A stretch of 64,000 bases of DNA from Marivita cryptomonadis (GCF_002115725.1 NZ_JFKD01000010.1:1-64000); one strand, 5' to 3'; shown: positions 44,557-54,334, counted from the stretch's first letter. The notes: generated by a model not told the origin, from the letters alone. Made by a program: numbers and translations.

Positions 44557-46128
44557 ATGGCAACAGGCGCGGAGCTTTCCTACACTACCGGTGCAAGCGC
44601 GGTGGCGATGGCCAATGCGATCTTTGGCACTGGCGTCACCGTGGTGAACGCCAGCTATTCGGGCGACAGCCGGTCATCTGCGATCTACGGCGGCGGTGAT
44701 GCGCTTGCTCCTGGGGTGACCCCTTCGGATACCGGGGTGATCCTTTCGACCGGGCAAGTCAGGGCTTTTACGCAAAGCAGTGGTGATCCCAACCGCAGCG
44801 CTTCGACGACAACCGGAAGCGGGGGCCAGAACAACAACCCCGATTTCAATGCGGCCGCCGGCGCGAACACATACGATGCCAGTTACCTTGATATCGACTT
44901 CATTCCAGAGAACGACGTGATGACGATGCGGTTTGTGTTCTCATCCGAGGAATACCCGGAGTTCACGAACTCCATCTATCAGGATTTCGTCGGTGTCTGG
45001 ATCAACGGTCAGCAGGTCGACATCGTGGCCGGTGACGGTGACGTCGACCCCGCAAACCTCAATACGACCGCCAACATCAACCTGTTCAAGGACAACACAG
45101 GAGACGACTACAACACCGAGATGGATGGGTTCACCGTAACTCTGACAATGACCATGTTGGTCAATCCGGACGAAGTGAACTCTATCCGGATCGGTATCGC
45201 CGATGTTGCGGACTCGAACTACGATTCCAATCTGCTGATCGCCGGAGACTCGATCCAGACCGAACTCGTCGCAAGGTCCGATATCGTCAGCATGTATACG
45301 AACCGGACAAAGGTGTTGGACGTTCTCGACAACGACATCAACCTGACCGGAGGGGTGATGTTCATCACCCATATCAACGGCATCGCCGTCAGCGCGGGTG
45401 ACAGCGTCACGCTGGGCACTGGTCAGGTGGTCACGTTGAATGCCGACGGCACGCTGTCGGTGACGTCGGATGGTGATTTCGAGACTGTCAATTTCACCTA
45501 TGGAATCGAAAGTACCAACGGCGAGATCGACACAGGGTTTGTCACCATCGCCACGGTGCCCTGTTTCGTCGCCGGCACCCTGATCGAAACGAGGAATGGC
45601 CCGCGTCGTGTGGAGGATCTTGTTCCGGGAGATCTGGTTTGGACGCTGGATCACGGTGCGCAGCCCTTGCGCTGGATCGGTCAGCGCACTGTTGCTGCCA
45701 TTGGCACGTATGCGCCGGTCCGCGTGGCGGCGAAGACCTTTGGAAACCACGGGTCGCTTATGTTGTCGCCGCAGCACCGCATCCTAGTGCGTGACCCGCT
45801 GGCCGATCTCGTTTTCGGCACGCCCGAGGTTCTGGTGGCGGCCAAGCATCTTGTCAACGGGCGCAACGTGCAGATTGTCGAAGGTGGCATGGTCACCTAT
45901 GTGCACCTGCTGTTCGATCAGCACGAAATCATCTTGTCGAATGGGTTGGCGACCGAAAGCTTCCTGCCGGGCCCGCAAACACTGGACGCATTCGAAAACA
46001 CCATCATCGAAGAGATCATTGGTCTTTTCCCCGAACTCGATCCCGAAACCGGCGAAGGATACGGCGCTGCGGCGCGTCAGATCCTCAAGAAGCACGAAGC
46101 GCAAATGCTTTTTGGGGCCGCGGCATGA
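44557..46128 (+). CDS. Surface protein with choice-of-anchor L domain and Hint (autoprocessing) domain
   Basis: 523 residues. The N-terminal part (about 1-240) looks like a choice-of-anchor L domain: AMANAIFGTGVTVVNASY, TGVILSTGQVRAFT, and FVFSSEEYPEFTNS with acidic, possibly calcium-binding loops. A short cadherin/VCBS-like stretch follows (LDNDINLTGG). From 334 comes a Hint domain with nucleophile Cys336 in PCFVAGTLIET and His407 in SPQHRIL. No signal peptide is seen, so type I or a similar route is likely. Hint domains cleave or transfer their own chain. ATG 44557 has GAGG upstream. Its stop overlaps the next gene by 4 bases. Confidence 0.85.
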   Translation: MATGAELSYTTGASAVAMANAIFGTGVTVVNASYSGDSRSSAIYGGGDALAPGVTPSDTGVILSTGQVRAFTQSSGDPNRSASTTTGSGGQNNNPDFNAAAGANTYDASYLDIDFIPENDVMTMRFVFSSEEYPEFTNSIYQDFVGVWINGQQVDIVAGDGDVDPANLNTTANINLFKDNTGDDYNTEMDGFTVTLTMTMLVNPDEVNSIRIGIADVADSNYDSNLLIAGDSIQTELVARSDIVSMYTNRTKVLDVLDNDINLTGGVMFITHINGIAVSAGDSVTLGTGQVVTLNADGTLSVTSDGDFETVNFTYGIESTNGEIDTGFVTIATVPCFVAGTLIETRNGPRRVEDLVPGDLVWTLDHGAQPLRWIGQRTVAAIGTYAPVRVAAKTFGNHGSLMLSPQHRILVRDPLADLVFGTPEVLVAAKHLVNGRNVQIVEGGMVTYVHLLFDQHEIILSNGLATESFLPGPQTLDAFENTIIEEIIGLFPELDPETGEGYGAAARQILKKHEAQMLFGAAA

Positions 46129-47204
46129 CTTGGTTTGCTCTGTTCGATGGCGAACAGCGATCCCCTTGGGTCCGTAGCGAGGTCAGGGACATTCTCGATC
46201 TCCGCCCACGCGCCTGTGTGCCGCGCGGATCGGTCGTTCTGGAAACCCGCTTGTCCCCGGATGGTCGCCCGCAGACATTGCTTAGTTACAAGCGCGAAGG
46301 CACGTCTGTGTCGAGTTTTTCGCTGATGTCGACGCCGCATGGCAGCCTTGTTCTGGTGATCGCCCAAGGTGAAGATGTGGTTCACGAGGTGGTAGAGCGC
46401 GGGCGCGAGGCGCGTACGGACACGTTGCAGGTCACGATCAGTTGGGATGTGCACAAGCAGTTGGGTCGGCTTGTCGTGGCGCGCCCCGAAACCGAACATG
46501 TTCTCATCCGTCATTTTGCCATCAAACGCGCGCCACTTCTGTCCGATCTTGTTGCTCTGGCCTGTCCCAAGGGGCTGACCGAGATCGATCCTGACGTCAT
46601 CTTCGTCGCCCTCTCGACCGAGATCGAACCAGTCGGACCAATGCCAACTCTGTCCCCGTCAGTTCCCATCGAAACCGCGCATGGGCTTAGTCTGGCAATG
46701 ACCTTGAAACAGGGCGACGTGGTGCGCGCGGCGGATGGCAAACTTGTCCCGGTATTGCATGCCGTGTCCCGGTCGGTGCCCGCGCTGGGATCGTTCCGTC
46801 CAGTGCGTCTGCGCGCGCCCTATTTCGGCCTGACACAGGATGTGGTGGTATCGCGGAACCAGCGTTTGTTGGTCAGCGGGCCTGAGGTCGAATATCTGTT
46901 CGGACGCGAAGAGGTGCTGATCCCGGCGTCGGCTTTGGTCAATGGCTACGCTGGCCACTTTGAACCCGCGCCTCGATTTGTCACGTATCACCAAGTGCTC
47001 TTGCCGCATCATGATGCGGTGCGTATCCCGGACGCTGCACTGGAGACGCTCTACATTGGACGGATGCGGCGCGACAAGACACTGCTCTCGTCATCAGTGC
47101 TCAGCGATCTGCCACGCGCACTTTTGCCGGAACATCACCGGGCCGGGTATCAGGTTCTGCGCGCCTTCGAGGCCATCACTTTGGCCGAGGCGCGGGCGGC
47201 TTAA
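46125..47204 (+). CDS. Degenerate Hint-domain protein, partner of the preceding gene
   Basis: 359 residues, coupled to the upstream Hint protein by an ATGA overlap. The C-terminal half (about 175-320) follows the Hint pattern of its neighbour: FRPVRLRAPYFG, FGREEVLIPASALVNG and VTYHQVLL align with the same blocks upstream. The nucleophile Cys is missing (VPIETAHG) and the SPQHRIL block reads SRNQRLL, so the self-cleavage residues are gone. The N-terminal 170 residues are beta-rich and unrecognised. It may bind or assist the active Hint protein. The 3' end overlaps the next gene by 4 bases on the other strand. Confidence 0.75.
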   Translation: MTWFALFDGEQRSPWVRSEVRDILDLRPRACVPRGSVVLETRLSPDGRPQTLLSYKREGTSVSSFSLMSTPHGSLVLVIAQGEDVVHEVVERGREARTDTLQVTISWDVHKQLGRLVVARPETEHVLIRHFAIKRAPLLSDLVALACPKGLTEIDPDVIFVALSTEIEPVGPMPTLSPSVPIETAHGLSLAMTLKQGDVVRAADGKLVPVLHAVSRSVPALGSFRPVRLRAPYFGLTQDVVVSRNQRLLVSGPEVEYLFGREEVLIPASALVNGYAGHFEPAPRFVTYHQVLLPHHDAVRIPDAALETLYIGRMRRDKTLLSSSVLSDLPRALLPEHHRAGYQVLRAFEAITLAEARAA

Positions 47205-47551
47205 CCTTTGTCGGCGTCGCCGAAAAACGGTGTGACCTGTGCCACGATCACAGAGTTCTCGTCCAACGCTTGTTGCATCAGCTCGATTTCGTCAGGCTCG
47301 ATCTCGTGACCCTGTTCCTTGCGATCTTCCAACGTCCCGTAGCCCGTCACATCCAGTGGCGCCATGTCCGCCTGTTTCAGGATCGCCACGGTTTCGCGGA
47401 CCGCTTCGGCCTCGTCAACGCCGGACGCATAGCACATCAGTGCCGCCCCGGTGGCCCCTTTCGGAAGGCCGTCGCCAGACTTGCGTCCGACCTCGACCAC
47501 GAGGGTATAGACCGAATGCGGCTTCTTTGGCTTCTTGGGTGTGTCGCTCAT
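47201..47551 (-). CDS. Small conserved-looking cytoplasmic protein of unknown function
   Basis: 116 residues. It opens with a Lys/Pro-rich stretch (DTPKKPKKPH), then VYTLVVEVGRKSGDGLPKGA and an acidic middle (EIEPDEIELMQQALDEN). There is no signal peptide or membrane span. I do not recognise the family. It is probably a single-gene transcript, facing the Hint pair and divergent from the rhodanese gene. Confidence 0.65.
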   Translation of the reverse strand: MSDTPKKPKKPHSVYTLVVEVGRKSGDGLPKGATGAALMCYASGVDEAEAVRETVAILKQADMAPLDVTGYGTLEDRKEQGHEIEPDEIELMQQALDENSVIVAQVTPFFGDADKG

Positions 47552-47664
47552 GCTTGACCTGTGTGATGCGATGCGTCCCGCATGTGCCACGAAACCCATC
47601 GCGCGTCGAGGGTTGTTGCCGCGCTCGCGATGGTCTTACTGTCGAGAAAACAAGGAGACGCTTT

Positions 47665-48060
47665 ATGAAATCCGTCAAAGACATGGTGGCAGCCGCAAAC
47701 GAGGTGGTCGATCACGCACCTGCATCCGAACTGATGGACCTGCATGGTCAGGATGGCGTGACCTTTGTCGATCTGCGTGATCCGCGTGAGTTAGAGCGCG
47801 AGGGCATGATCCCGGGCGCGTTTCACTGCCCGCGTGGGATGCTGGAATTCTGGATCGACCCGGACAGCCCCTATGCCAAACCGCAGTTTCAAACCGGAAA
47901 TCGGTTCGTGTTCTACTGCGCCTCGGGTTGGCGGTCGGCGCTGTCTGCTCAGATCGCACAAGATATGGGGTTGGAGAATGTCAGCCACATCACCGACGGG
48001 TTTGGTGGCTGGAAAAAGGCGGGCGGCCCCATTGGTGAGAAGCCCGCCAAGAAAGCGTAG
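47665..48060 (+). CDS. Single-domain rhodanese-like protein
   Basis: 131 residues, one rhodanese domain. The active-site loop is CASGWRSA, with the persulfide Cys near residue 85, and VTFVDLRDPRELEREG is the CH2-type strand. It moves sulfane sulfur or reduces small thiols. AAGGAG 9 bases before ATG 47665 decides the start; the frame runs open upstream but that part is not protein-like. Confidence 0.9.
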   Translation: MKSVKDMVAAANEVVDHAPASELMDLHGQDGVTFVDLRDPRELEREGMIPGAFHCPRGMLEFWIDPDSPYAKPQFQTGNRFVFYCASGWRSALSAQIAQDMGLENVSHITDGFGGWKKAGGPIGEKPAKKA

Positions 48061-48080
48061 GGTACGTGGTCACACGTACC
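48061..48080. terminator. Bidirectional hairpin between rhodanese gene and dapD
   Basis: GGTACGTG (48061-48068) and CACGTACC (48073-48080) form a perfect 8-bp stem with loop GTCA, starting right after the rhodanese stop and 8 bases before the dapD stop. It is well placed to end both convergent transcripts, although T-runs are weak. Confidence 0.55.
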
Positions 48081-48087
48081 GCCGATA

Positions 48088-48915
48088 TCAATCGCGCAGC
48101 AGCTCGTTGATGCCGGTCTTGGAGCGTGTCCGCTCGTCCACGCGCTTTACGATCACGGCGCAGTAAAGGTTGATGCCGTTCTTTGACGGCATCGACCCTG
48201 CAACCACCACCGAATAGGGCGGTACTTCACCATACATCACTTCGCCGGTTTCCCGGTCGACGATCTTGGTCGACTGGCCGATGAACACACCCATACCCAA
48301 AACCGAACCTTCGCGTACGATGCAGCCTTCCACCACTTCAGAGCGGGCGCCGATAAAGCAGTTGTCTTCGATGATGGTCGGCCCCGCCTGCATCGGCTCA
48401 AGCACGCCGCCAATGCCGACGCCGCCTGACAGGTGAACGTTCTTGCCGATCTGCGCGCACGACCCGACGGTTGCCCAGGTGTCGACCATCGTGCCTTCGT
48501 CGACATAAGCACCAAGGTTCACGAAAGACGGCATCAACACCACGCCCGGCGCGATGAATGCCGATTTGCGGACCACACAGTTCGGCACCGCACGGAAGCC
48601 TGCAGCGCGCCACTGGTTGTCGCCCCAGCCCTTGAACTTGCTGTCGACCTTGTCCCACCAGCTGCCGCCTTGCGGACCGTTGTCGTGCTGTTCCATGTCC
48701 TTGATACGGAAGCCCAGAAGCACGGCTTTCTTGGCCCACTGGTTGACGTGCCAGCTGCCGTCATCCTGCTTTTCTGCAACCCGCAGAGACCCGCTGTCCA
48801 GAGCGTTCAGCGTAGCCTCGATGGCCTCTCGGGTTTCCCCACCCGTCGACGGTGTAATCGTATCGCGCGCGTCCCACGCGGCTTCGATGGCTGCTTCAAG
48901 CTGTGCGTTGGACAT
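48088..48915 (-). CDS. dapD: 2,3,4,5-tetrahydropyridine-2,6-dicarboxylate N-succinyltransferase
   Basis: 275 residues, full length. The left-handed beta-helix hexapeptide region (about 105-220) includes [19 protein letters not shown] and [15 protein letters not shown]. It adds succinyl-CoA to tetrahydrodipicolinate in the lysine/diaminopimelate path, upstream of dapE. GAGGAG before ATG 48915 decides the start; upstream in-frame codons are not conserved-looking. Confidence 0.96.
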   Translation of the reverse strand: MSNAQLEAAIEAAWDARDTITPSTGGETREAIEATLNALDSGSLRVAEKQDDGSWHVNQWAKKAVLLGFRIKDMEQHDNGPQGGSWWDKVDSKFKGWGDNQWRAAGFRAVPNCVVRKSAFIAPGVVLMPSFVNLGAYVDEGTMVDTWATVGSCAQIGKNVHLSGGVGIGGVLEPMQAGPTIIEDNCFIGARSEVVEGCIVREGSVLGMGVFIGQSTKIVDRETGEVMYGEVPPYSVVVAGSMPSKNGINLYCAVIVKRVDERTRSKTGINELLRD

Positions 48916-49022
48916 GGATGCGCTCCTCACGTCGTTATCCCCAAAATCGCTTTGCCTATAAGCTGCGGGACGCAAAGGCGCAACGCATGAGGTTAGCCGG
49001 ATGTTCAAAGCAGGTGCAGCGT

Positions 49023-49940
49023 TCAACCAAACGTTGGATCTGGTGCAACGTTCCCGCCACAGACAAGTACTGCCACGCGTTCGCCGGGGGCCGGTACGTA
49101 AGCGCCTGACATCAGCGCGGCGAGGGCAGTGGCCCTGGCAGGTTCCACCAATTGCCGATGCGCTTGCCACAAAGCCGCTTGCGCTTCGATGATGGCACCG
49201 TCTGACACGAGGACACTTTGCACATCCAGCGATGTGGCCAGATCAAAGCAGATTTGGCCAATCCGCCGTGCACCCAGCGCGTTTGCTGCCACACCGGACA
49301 CCGGCACATCTACGGGCGCACTGGCGTCCAGCGCTGAATGCAGAGCGCATGAGGTCATCGGTTCAACCGCCACCACCTTGCGACGGTCACCCAGCCAGGC
49401 CAATGCGCCAGCGATCAGGCCACCACCGCCCACTGCGATCAACACCGTGTCTGCGTCGAGCCCTTGCTGTTCCCACTCCAGCATCGCTGTGCCTTGACCG
49501 GAGACAGTCAGGGGCGCGTCATAGGCGTGGATTTGCATCGCGCCACTTTCCGAAGCCTCACGCTCGGCCAGTTCCAACGCGTTGGCATATTCGCCGGGCA
49601 CCACGGTCAGCTCTGCTCCGGTGCGTTTGATCAGCTCGATCTTGGACGGCCCGGCGATTTCGGGGACGAAAATCCGCGCGCGATGCCCAAGTTTCTGTGC
49701 CGCATATGCCACCGCTGCCCCATGGTTACCGCCCGAAGCCGCGACGACCCCGGCTTCGGGCACGTCCAATGCCAGCAGCGTATTAAAGGCGCCGCGTGTC
49801 TTGAAGCTACCGGTATGCTGCATCTGCTCCAGTTTGAGCGCGATATCCTGACCAAACGCGCGGCTTTGCAGCGTCGGTGTCTCAACGATGTGTCCGGCGA
49901 CCCGCTGTTGCGCCGCCATGATCTCGGTTTGCCATTCCAT
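49023..49940 (-). CDS. PLP-dependent threonine/serine dehydratase-like enzyme
   Basis: 305 residues, fold type II PLP enzyme. The PLP Lys lies in TGSFKTRGA, the cofactor-ring Asn in ASGGNHG and the phosphate-binding glycine loop in VGGGGLIAG. It is short and lacks the C-terminal ACT-like regulatory domain of biosynthetic IlvA, so it is more like catabolic dehydratases or serine racemases. It would make 2-oxobutanoate or pyruvate plus ammonia. Confidence 0.88.
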   Translation of the reverse strand: MEWQTEIMAAQQRVAGHIVETPTLQSRAFGQDIALKLEQMQHTGSFKTRGAFNTLLALDVPEAGVVAASGGNHGAAVAYAAQKLGHRARIFVPEIAGPSKIELIKRTGAELTVVPGEYANALELAEREASESGAMQIHAYDAPLTVSGQGTAMLEWEQQGLDADTVLIAVGGGGLIAGALAWLGDRRKVVAVEPMTSCALHSALDASAPVDVPVSGVAANALGARRIGQICFDLATSLDVQSVLVSDGAIIEAQAALWQAHRQLVEPARATALAALMSGAYVPAPGERVAVLVCGGNVAPDPTFG

Positions 49941-50006
49941 CGCTTCGCCTCTCTGGTCACTTTGGCCTGGACGCTATAGGTCTGAGGAAAGGCGAACAAG
50001 GAACCG

Positions 50007-50855
50007 ATGCTCATGAAAGACCAACGCAACAGCCCGTTCCGTGATGCTGGCCTTGACCGTAGCACCGCAAGCCATGTTCCGGACACAGCGCAGACGCGCT
50101 CGCCAGCGTATCGGCTTGCCTTTGCCGACGATGATTTCCTGTGTCGCGAAGAATTGCGCCCGGTTCGTCTGCAACTCGAATTGCTCAAACCACAGCTCAT
50201 GCTGGATGAACACCAAATCGAAAGCACCATCGTTTTGTTCGGTGGTGCGCGCATTCCGCGCCCGTCCGAGGCGGACAAGGCGCGCACCAAGACACTGGCC
50301 GATCTCGCGCATTTTTACGACGAGGCTCGCAACTTTGCCCGTCTGATGACTCGCAAGTCCATTGACAGCAGTAACCGCGAATTCGTGGTGGTCACGGGGG
50401 GTGGTCCCGGTGTGATGGAGGCGGGAAATCGCGGTGCTGCCGATGAGGGCGGCAAATCCATCGGTTTGAATATCGTGCTGCCACACGAACAAGCCCCGAA
50501 CGAATACGTCACGCCCGAGCTGTGCTTCAACTTCCACTATTTCGCGATCCGCAAGATGCACTTCCTGATGCGCGCCCGCGCGATCTGCGTGTTCCCCGGC
50601 GGCTTCGGCACGCTGGACGAGATGTTCGAGTCCCTGACCCTGATCCAGACAGGCCGCATGCAGCGCGTGCCATTTCTGCTTTTTGGGCGTGCGTTCTGGG
50701 AAAAGATCATCAACTGGGACGCGCTTGCTGATGCCGGGACAATCAGCCCCGAGGATCTTGACCTATTCCGCTTTGTCGAAACCGCCGAAGAGGCGGCCGA
50801 GATCATCGAGAATTGGGATCCTGCGCCGCCGCGGTCGGATATTCCGGGACGCTGA
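50007..50855 (+). CDS. LOG family protein (nucleotide phosphoribohydrolase-like)
   Basis: 282 residues. VTGGGPGVMEAGNRGA and FPGGFGTLDEMFE are the two diagnostic LOG motifs, with the catalytic Arg and Glu. Proteins of this family cut nucleotide 5'-monophosphates or cytokinin ribotides into base and ribose phosphate. The extra N-terminal 90 residues (IVLFGGARIPRPS begins the fold) place it among the longer bacterial forms. The last 53 bases overlap the next gene on the opposite strand. Confidence 0.87.
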   Translation: MLMKDQRNSPFRDAGLDRSTASHVPDTAQTRSPAYRLAFADDDFLCREELRPVRLQLELLKPQLMLDEHQIESTIVLFGGARIPRPSEADKARTKTLADLAHFYDEARNFARLMTRKSIDSSNREFVVVTGGGPGVMEAGNRGAADEGGKSIGLNIVLPHEQAPNEYVTPELCFNFHYFAIRKMHFLMRARAICVFPGGFGTLDEMFESLTLIQTGRMQRVPFLLFGRAFWEKIINWDALADAGTISPEDLDLFRFVETAEEAAEIIENWDPAPPRSDIPGR

Positions 50856-52866
50856 CCCTTTTCATTCCGGGAGGCTTCGAAAACAGCCGGAACCCGACCC
50901 GTTCCCAAAGCAGTGTCCAGACGCGCTGATCGGTGAAATAGTGGCTGTGCCCACCATGACCGACACAAAGGTCATTGCCCGGCGGGATGCCCGTCGTACC
51001 AATCGTCTGACCGACATAATCCTTGGTGCGGTACAAATTGTGCCAGGTCATGTCCGATGAGATTTGCGCGACAGTCAGGGGATAGTTTTCGGGAAAGTAC
51101 TCTTCGTAGATATGCGAAATCGGTGATCCCATCGTGATCAGGTGAATGCGGCTCGGCAGTGTCGGATCGAAGGCCCGCAACTCCGGCATCAACCGTTGCA
51201 GAGATCGTGCGGCGACCACCGTTCCCTGTGAATGGCTGATCACCGTAATTCGATCCGGCTCAAGCGCGTTCAGCATGAACCAGAACACTCGGTCGAACCG
51301 CGCCTCAATCAAAGCGCGCCGTGGGTAGTTCCCCTCGCGCTGGCCGGGCGCGGCAGTCCATTTGCACTCAGCCCGGACAAGATAGACAATTACGTCCCGC
51401 GCAACGCCCAATGCCGCCGCAACGGTTTCGTTGAAATTGTAGATCAGCAGCGCCACACCGAGGGCGATGGTGATGGACAGCGTTCTGAACGGTGCAAATG
51501 GATTGGCGTCCAGCGAATTTCCCGTGATATCACCGCCAAGGATCAGGATCAGGACAAGCGCCACAGGAAAAACCACGAGGATTGCGCGCACCCAGACATT
51601 CACGATCACCCGCGCGCCTACAGCATAGGCCAGCACCGCCGCTGCAAGGGTCAGCAACATGAACGCCACCGAAATTGCGAGCGTTCCCAAAGCCTGTTCC
51701 ATGTGCAGGCACAAAAGGCCAAAGGCGGTTTGTCCTCCGCTTGTCATCCGGGCAAGAGAGGAAGCATCGCCAAGTGATGCCACCAGCGCAGCGCAAGTGT
51801 TATTTGTTCCGCTAAGCTGGCCAAGAAGCTGTTGCAGCACCAGCCAGAAGCCCGTCGTGAACACCGACCAAAACATCAGCATCGCGCCACAGATCGACGG
51901 GTAGATGATGCGCTTGGGTGTGTCCCTGAACCCAACCAGAGACACCACGACCACCAGTGCCGCAAATACCCAAAGCAGCCCCATCGCAAAAATGTTCACC
52001 TCGATGAAACAGGACAGGCTGTCGATTCCGAATTTCTGTGCCAGAGGTAGCGCATCGCCGTTTGTATCGGTCAGCGCCACGAAAGCCGCGCAGCCTTTGC
52101 TTTGCGCTGTCACAGTCCCGGGCAGGGCCGCGAAAATCGACTGGAATCTTGTAAGCACCATTTCGGGCGCAAATACACTCAGCGCCAGCAGCAGCGTCGT
52201 TAGCCAGGACCAGACCAGCACGCCCCGACGAAAGACTGTGAGCAGAAACCGGGGTGTCTTGGTCCCTTGGTGCTTCAGATAGGCCCAAAGCCCAACACCC
52301 AGCCCAACATTCACCACCAGAACCGAAAGGTAGCTGACGCCGGGTAGGTAATCATTCCCGAGGATAAGGACCGTTCCGATCAACAGCATTGCGTTGATCA
52401 CAGCGATCCCGCCGTAAAAGACCCAGTTGAACAGATGCACCAAACCCCGGTCGAACAAAGAGCTCTTGGTGTTCTCGACATTGTCCATCGCGACATAGCC
52501 CAGGCCGAGAATCAGCTTCAGGAGATCGAGAATCGTTGCGACTGCCCCCTTCGGCGCGGGGGACAGATCGGACCAGTGGACCTCGGCGAAGACGGCGCGC
52601 TGTTGACCTTCCCCTGCGGGTTCCAACGTGTGGGTGTGGCAGTCGAAAACTGGCTGAACCGGGTCGTCGCCGGTCTGGGTGAAGTCTTCTTCCGTGAGTG
52701 TAAGGTGCGAGGATTGCACCGATATTGGGGCGTCGGCCAGATCCGAGGCAGGGCGTGACGGGTGCCGGGCGACCGCGCCGGCAACAACTTGATCGACGGT
52801 TTCCCCACAGGATTGTTCGCCGATCCCGTGAACCACGAGAATAAGATGCGTTTCTGAATGTGACAT
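50803..52866 (-). CDS. Polytopic membrane protein with split alpha/beta-hydrolase domain
   Basis: About 687 residues. The start (THLILVVHGIGEQS) is an alpha/beta-hydrolase first strand with oxyanion loop. Then come roughly eight or nine membrane spans (about 95-490), and only after them the nucleophile elbow VISHSQGTVV (Ser near 560) and a late His in GHGGHSHYF. So the hydrolase is interrupted by a membrane region. A lipase or esterase acting at the membrane is likely. A GTG at 52899 with GAGG upstream is a possible earlier start. I do not recognise a named family. Confidence 0.75.
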   Translation of the reverse strand: MSHSETHLILVVHGIGEQSCGETVDQVVAGAVARHPSRPASDLADAPISVQSSHLTLTEEDFTQTGDDPVQPVFDCHTHTLEPAGEGQQRAVFAEVHWSDLSPAPKGAVATILDLLKLILGLGYVAMDNVENTKSSLFDRGLVHLFNWVFYGGIAVINAMLLIGTVLILGNDYLPGVSYLSVLVVNVGLGVGLWAYLKHQGTKTPRFLLTVFRRGVLVWSWLTTLLLALSVFAPEMVLTRFQSIFAALPGTVTAQSKGCAAFVALTDTNGDALPLAQKFGIDSLSCFIEVNIFAMGLLWVFAALVVVVSLVGFRDTPKRIIYPSICGAMLMFWSVFTTGFWLVLQQLLGQLSGTNNTCAALVASLGDASSLARMTSGGQTAFGLLCLHMEQALGTLAISVAFMLLTLAAAVLAYAVGARVIVNVWVRAILVVFPVALVLILILGGDITGNSLDANPFAPFRTLSITIALGVALLIYNFNETVAAALGVARDVIVYLVRAECKWTAAPGQREGNYPRRALIEARFDRVFWFMLNALEPDRITVISHSQGTVVAARSLQRLMPELRAFDPTLPSRIHLITMGSPISHIYEEYFPENYPLTVAQISSDMTWHNLYRTKDYVGQTIGTTGIPPGNDLCVGHGGHSHYFTDQRVWTLLWERVGFRLFSKPPGMKRVSVPEYPTAAAQDPNSR

Positions 52867-53118
52867 GTGACCAAAAAGGGGTTCGTGCTTAAATGCCACT
52901 CAGCGTACGCCTCAGGCTGAAATCCAGCAAGAAATTTCGAAAAAGCATCCTTGGCGCGCCTGAACGGCTGTGGCAATCGTCTGTAAACGCATGCGCAAAG
53001 ACCTGCGGCAATCGCGGTGAGCAACACCCTTTCGCAGACGCAGCAAGTCCTGTATGAGCCACGCTCAGTCCAGCAGCCGGACACGACACCGGGCGCTGGC
53101 AAGTGAAAGGAGAGCCAA

Positions 53119-54141
53119 ATGGGCTACAGAGTCGTCGTTGCAGGCGCCACCGGTAATGTGGGCCGCGAAATGCTGAACATCCTGGCCGAGCGTCAGTTCC
53201 CTGTTGATGAGATCGCCGTGCTTGCGTCGCGCCGGTCGCTTGGCACGGAGGTCAGCTTTGGCGACAAGACGCTGAAGACGCAGGATCTCGACACGTTCGA
53301 TTTCACAGGCTGGGACTTCGCCCTGTTCGCCGTCGGCTCCGAAGCGACCAAGAAATACGCGCCCATCGCTGCCAAGGCGGGCTGCGTGGTGATCGACAAC
53401 TCGTCGCTCTACCGCTACGACCCGGACGTGCCACTGATCGTGCCCGAAGTGAACGCGCAGGCGATCCACGGTTATTCCAAGAAGAACATCATCGCCAACC
53501 CAAACTGTTCGACCGCACAGATGGTTGTGGCGCTGAAGCCGCTGCACGACCGTGCCCGCATCAAGCGCGTTGTTGTCAGCACATATCAGTCGGTATCCGG
53601 TTCGGGCAAAGAGGCGATTGACGAACTGTGGGATCAGACAAAGGCGGTCTACAATCCGACCGACAATTACCAGCGCAAGGTCTACCCGAAGGATATCGCG
53701 TTCAACGTGATCCCGCATATCGACGTGTTCCTTGAAGACGGTTCCACCAAAGAAGAGTGGAAGATGGTCGCTGAAACGAAAAAGATCATCGATCCTTCGA
53801 TCAAGGTCACTGCAACCTGCGTACGCGTACCTGTCTTCGTTGGGCATTCCGAGGCGATCAACATCGAATTCGAAGACCACCTCGACGAGGACGAAGCCCG
53901 CGATATCCTGCGCGAAGCGCCGGGCATCATGGTCATCGACAAGCGCGAAGACGGTGGTTACGTCACACCCAAGGAATGTGTCGGCGATTATGCGACCTTT
54001 ATCAGCCGCATCCGGCAGGACAGCACAATCGACAACGGCATCAACCTGTGGTGCGTGTCCGACAACCTGCGCAAAGGCGCCGCCCTGAACGCGGTGCAGA
54101 TCGCCGAAGTGCTGGGTCGTGAAGTTCTGAAAAAAGGCTGA
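53119..54141 (+). CDS. asd: Aspartate-semialdehyde dehydrogenase
   Basis: 340 residues. VVVAGATGNVGREML is the NADP-binding motif, Cys130 in NPNCSTAQM is the catalytic thiol, and GSGKEAID and the later His-containing CVRVPVFVGHSE block complete the family pattern. It makes aspartate semialdehyde for lysine, methionine and threonine. AAAGGAG sits just before ATG 53119. It is a single gene with its own terminator; the 252-base gap upstream contains its promoter and no other gene that I see. Confidence 0.97.
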   Translation: MGYRVVVAGATGNVGREMLNILAERQFPVDEIAVLASRRSLGTEVSFGDKTLKTQDLDTFDFTGWDFALFAVGSEATKKYAPIAAKAGCVVIDNSSLYRYDPDVPLIVPEVNAQAIHGYSKKNIIANPNCSTAQMVVALKPLHDRARIKRVVVSTYQSVSGSGKEAIDELWDQTKAVYNPTDNYQRKVYPKDIAFNVIPHIDVFLEDGSTKEEWKMVAETKKIIDPSIKVTATCVRVPVFVGHSEAINIEFEDHLDEDEARDILREAPGIMVIDKREDGGYVTPKECVGDYATFISRIRQDSTIDNGINLWCVSDNLRKGAALNAVQIAEVLGREVLKKG

Positions 54142-54160
54142 TAGCCACAAGATCACGTCC

Positions 54161-54190
54161 AAAGGCGCCGCCATGATGCGGCGCCTTTTT
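54161..54190 (+). terminator. Rho-independent terminator of asd
   Basis: AAAGGCGCCGC pairs with GCGGCGCCTTT around the loop CATGAT and runs into five T residues. It starts about 20 bases after the asd stop and is the clearest terminator in the window. Confidence 0.85.
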
Positions 54191-54334
54191 CGTTGTGATA
54201 TCTCGCGCCAGCAAGCATCACGCGCGCCAGACCCTACACCAAATTGTCTTTATTCTCCTTATTGCTGCCTAAAAATAGGTCAGTTCGCCCCGTATCCCTC
54301 TTTGATTGAATGTTGAATCAAGTGGGTCGGTGGT

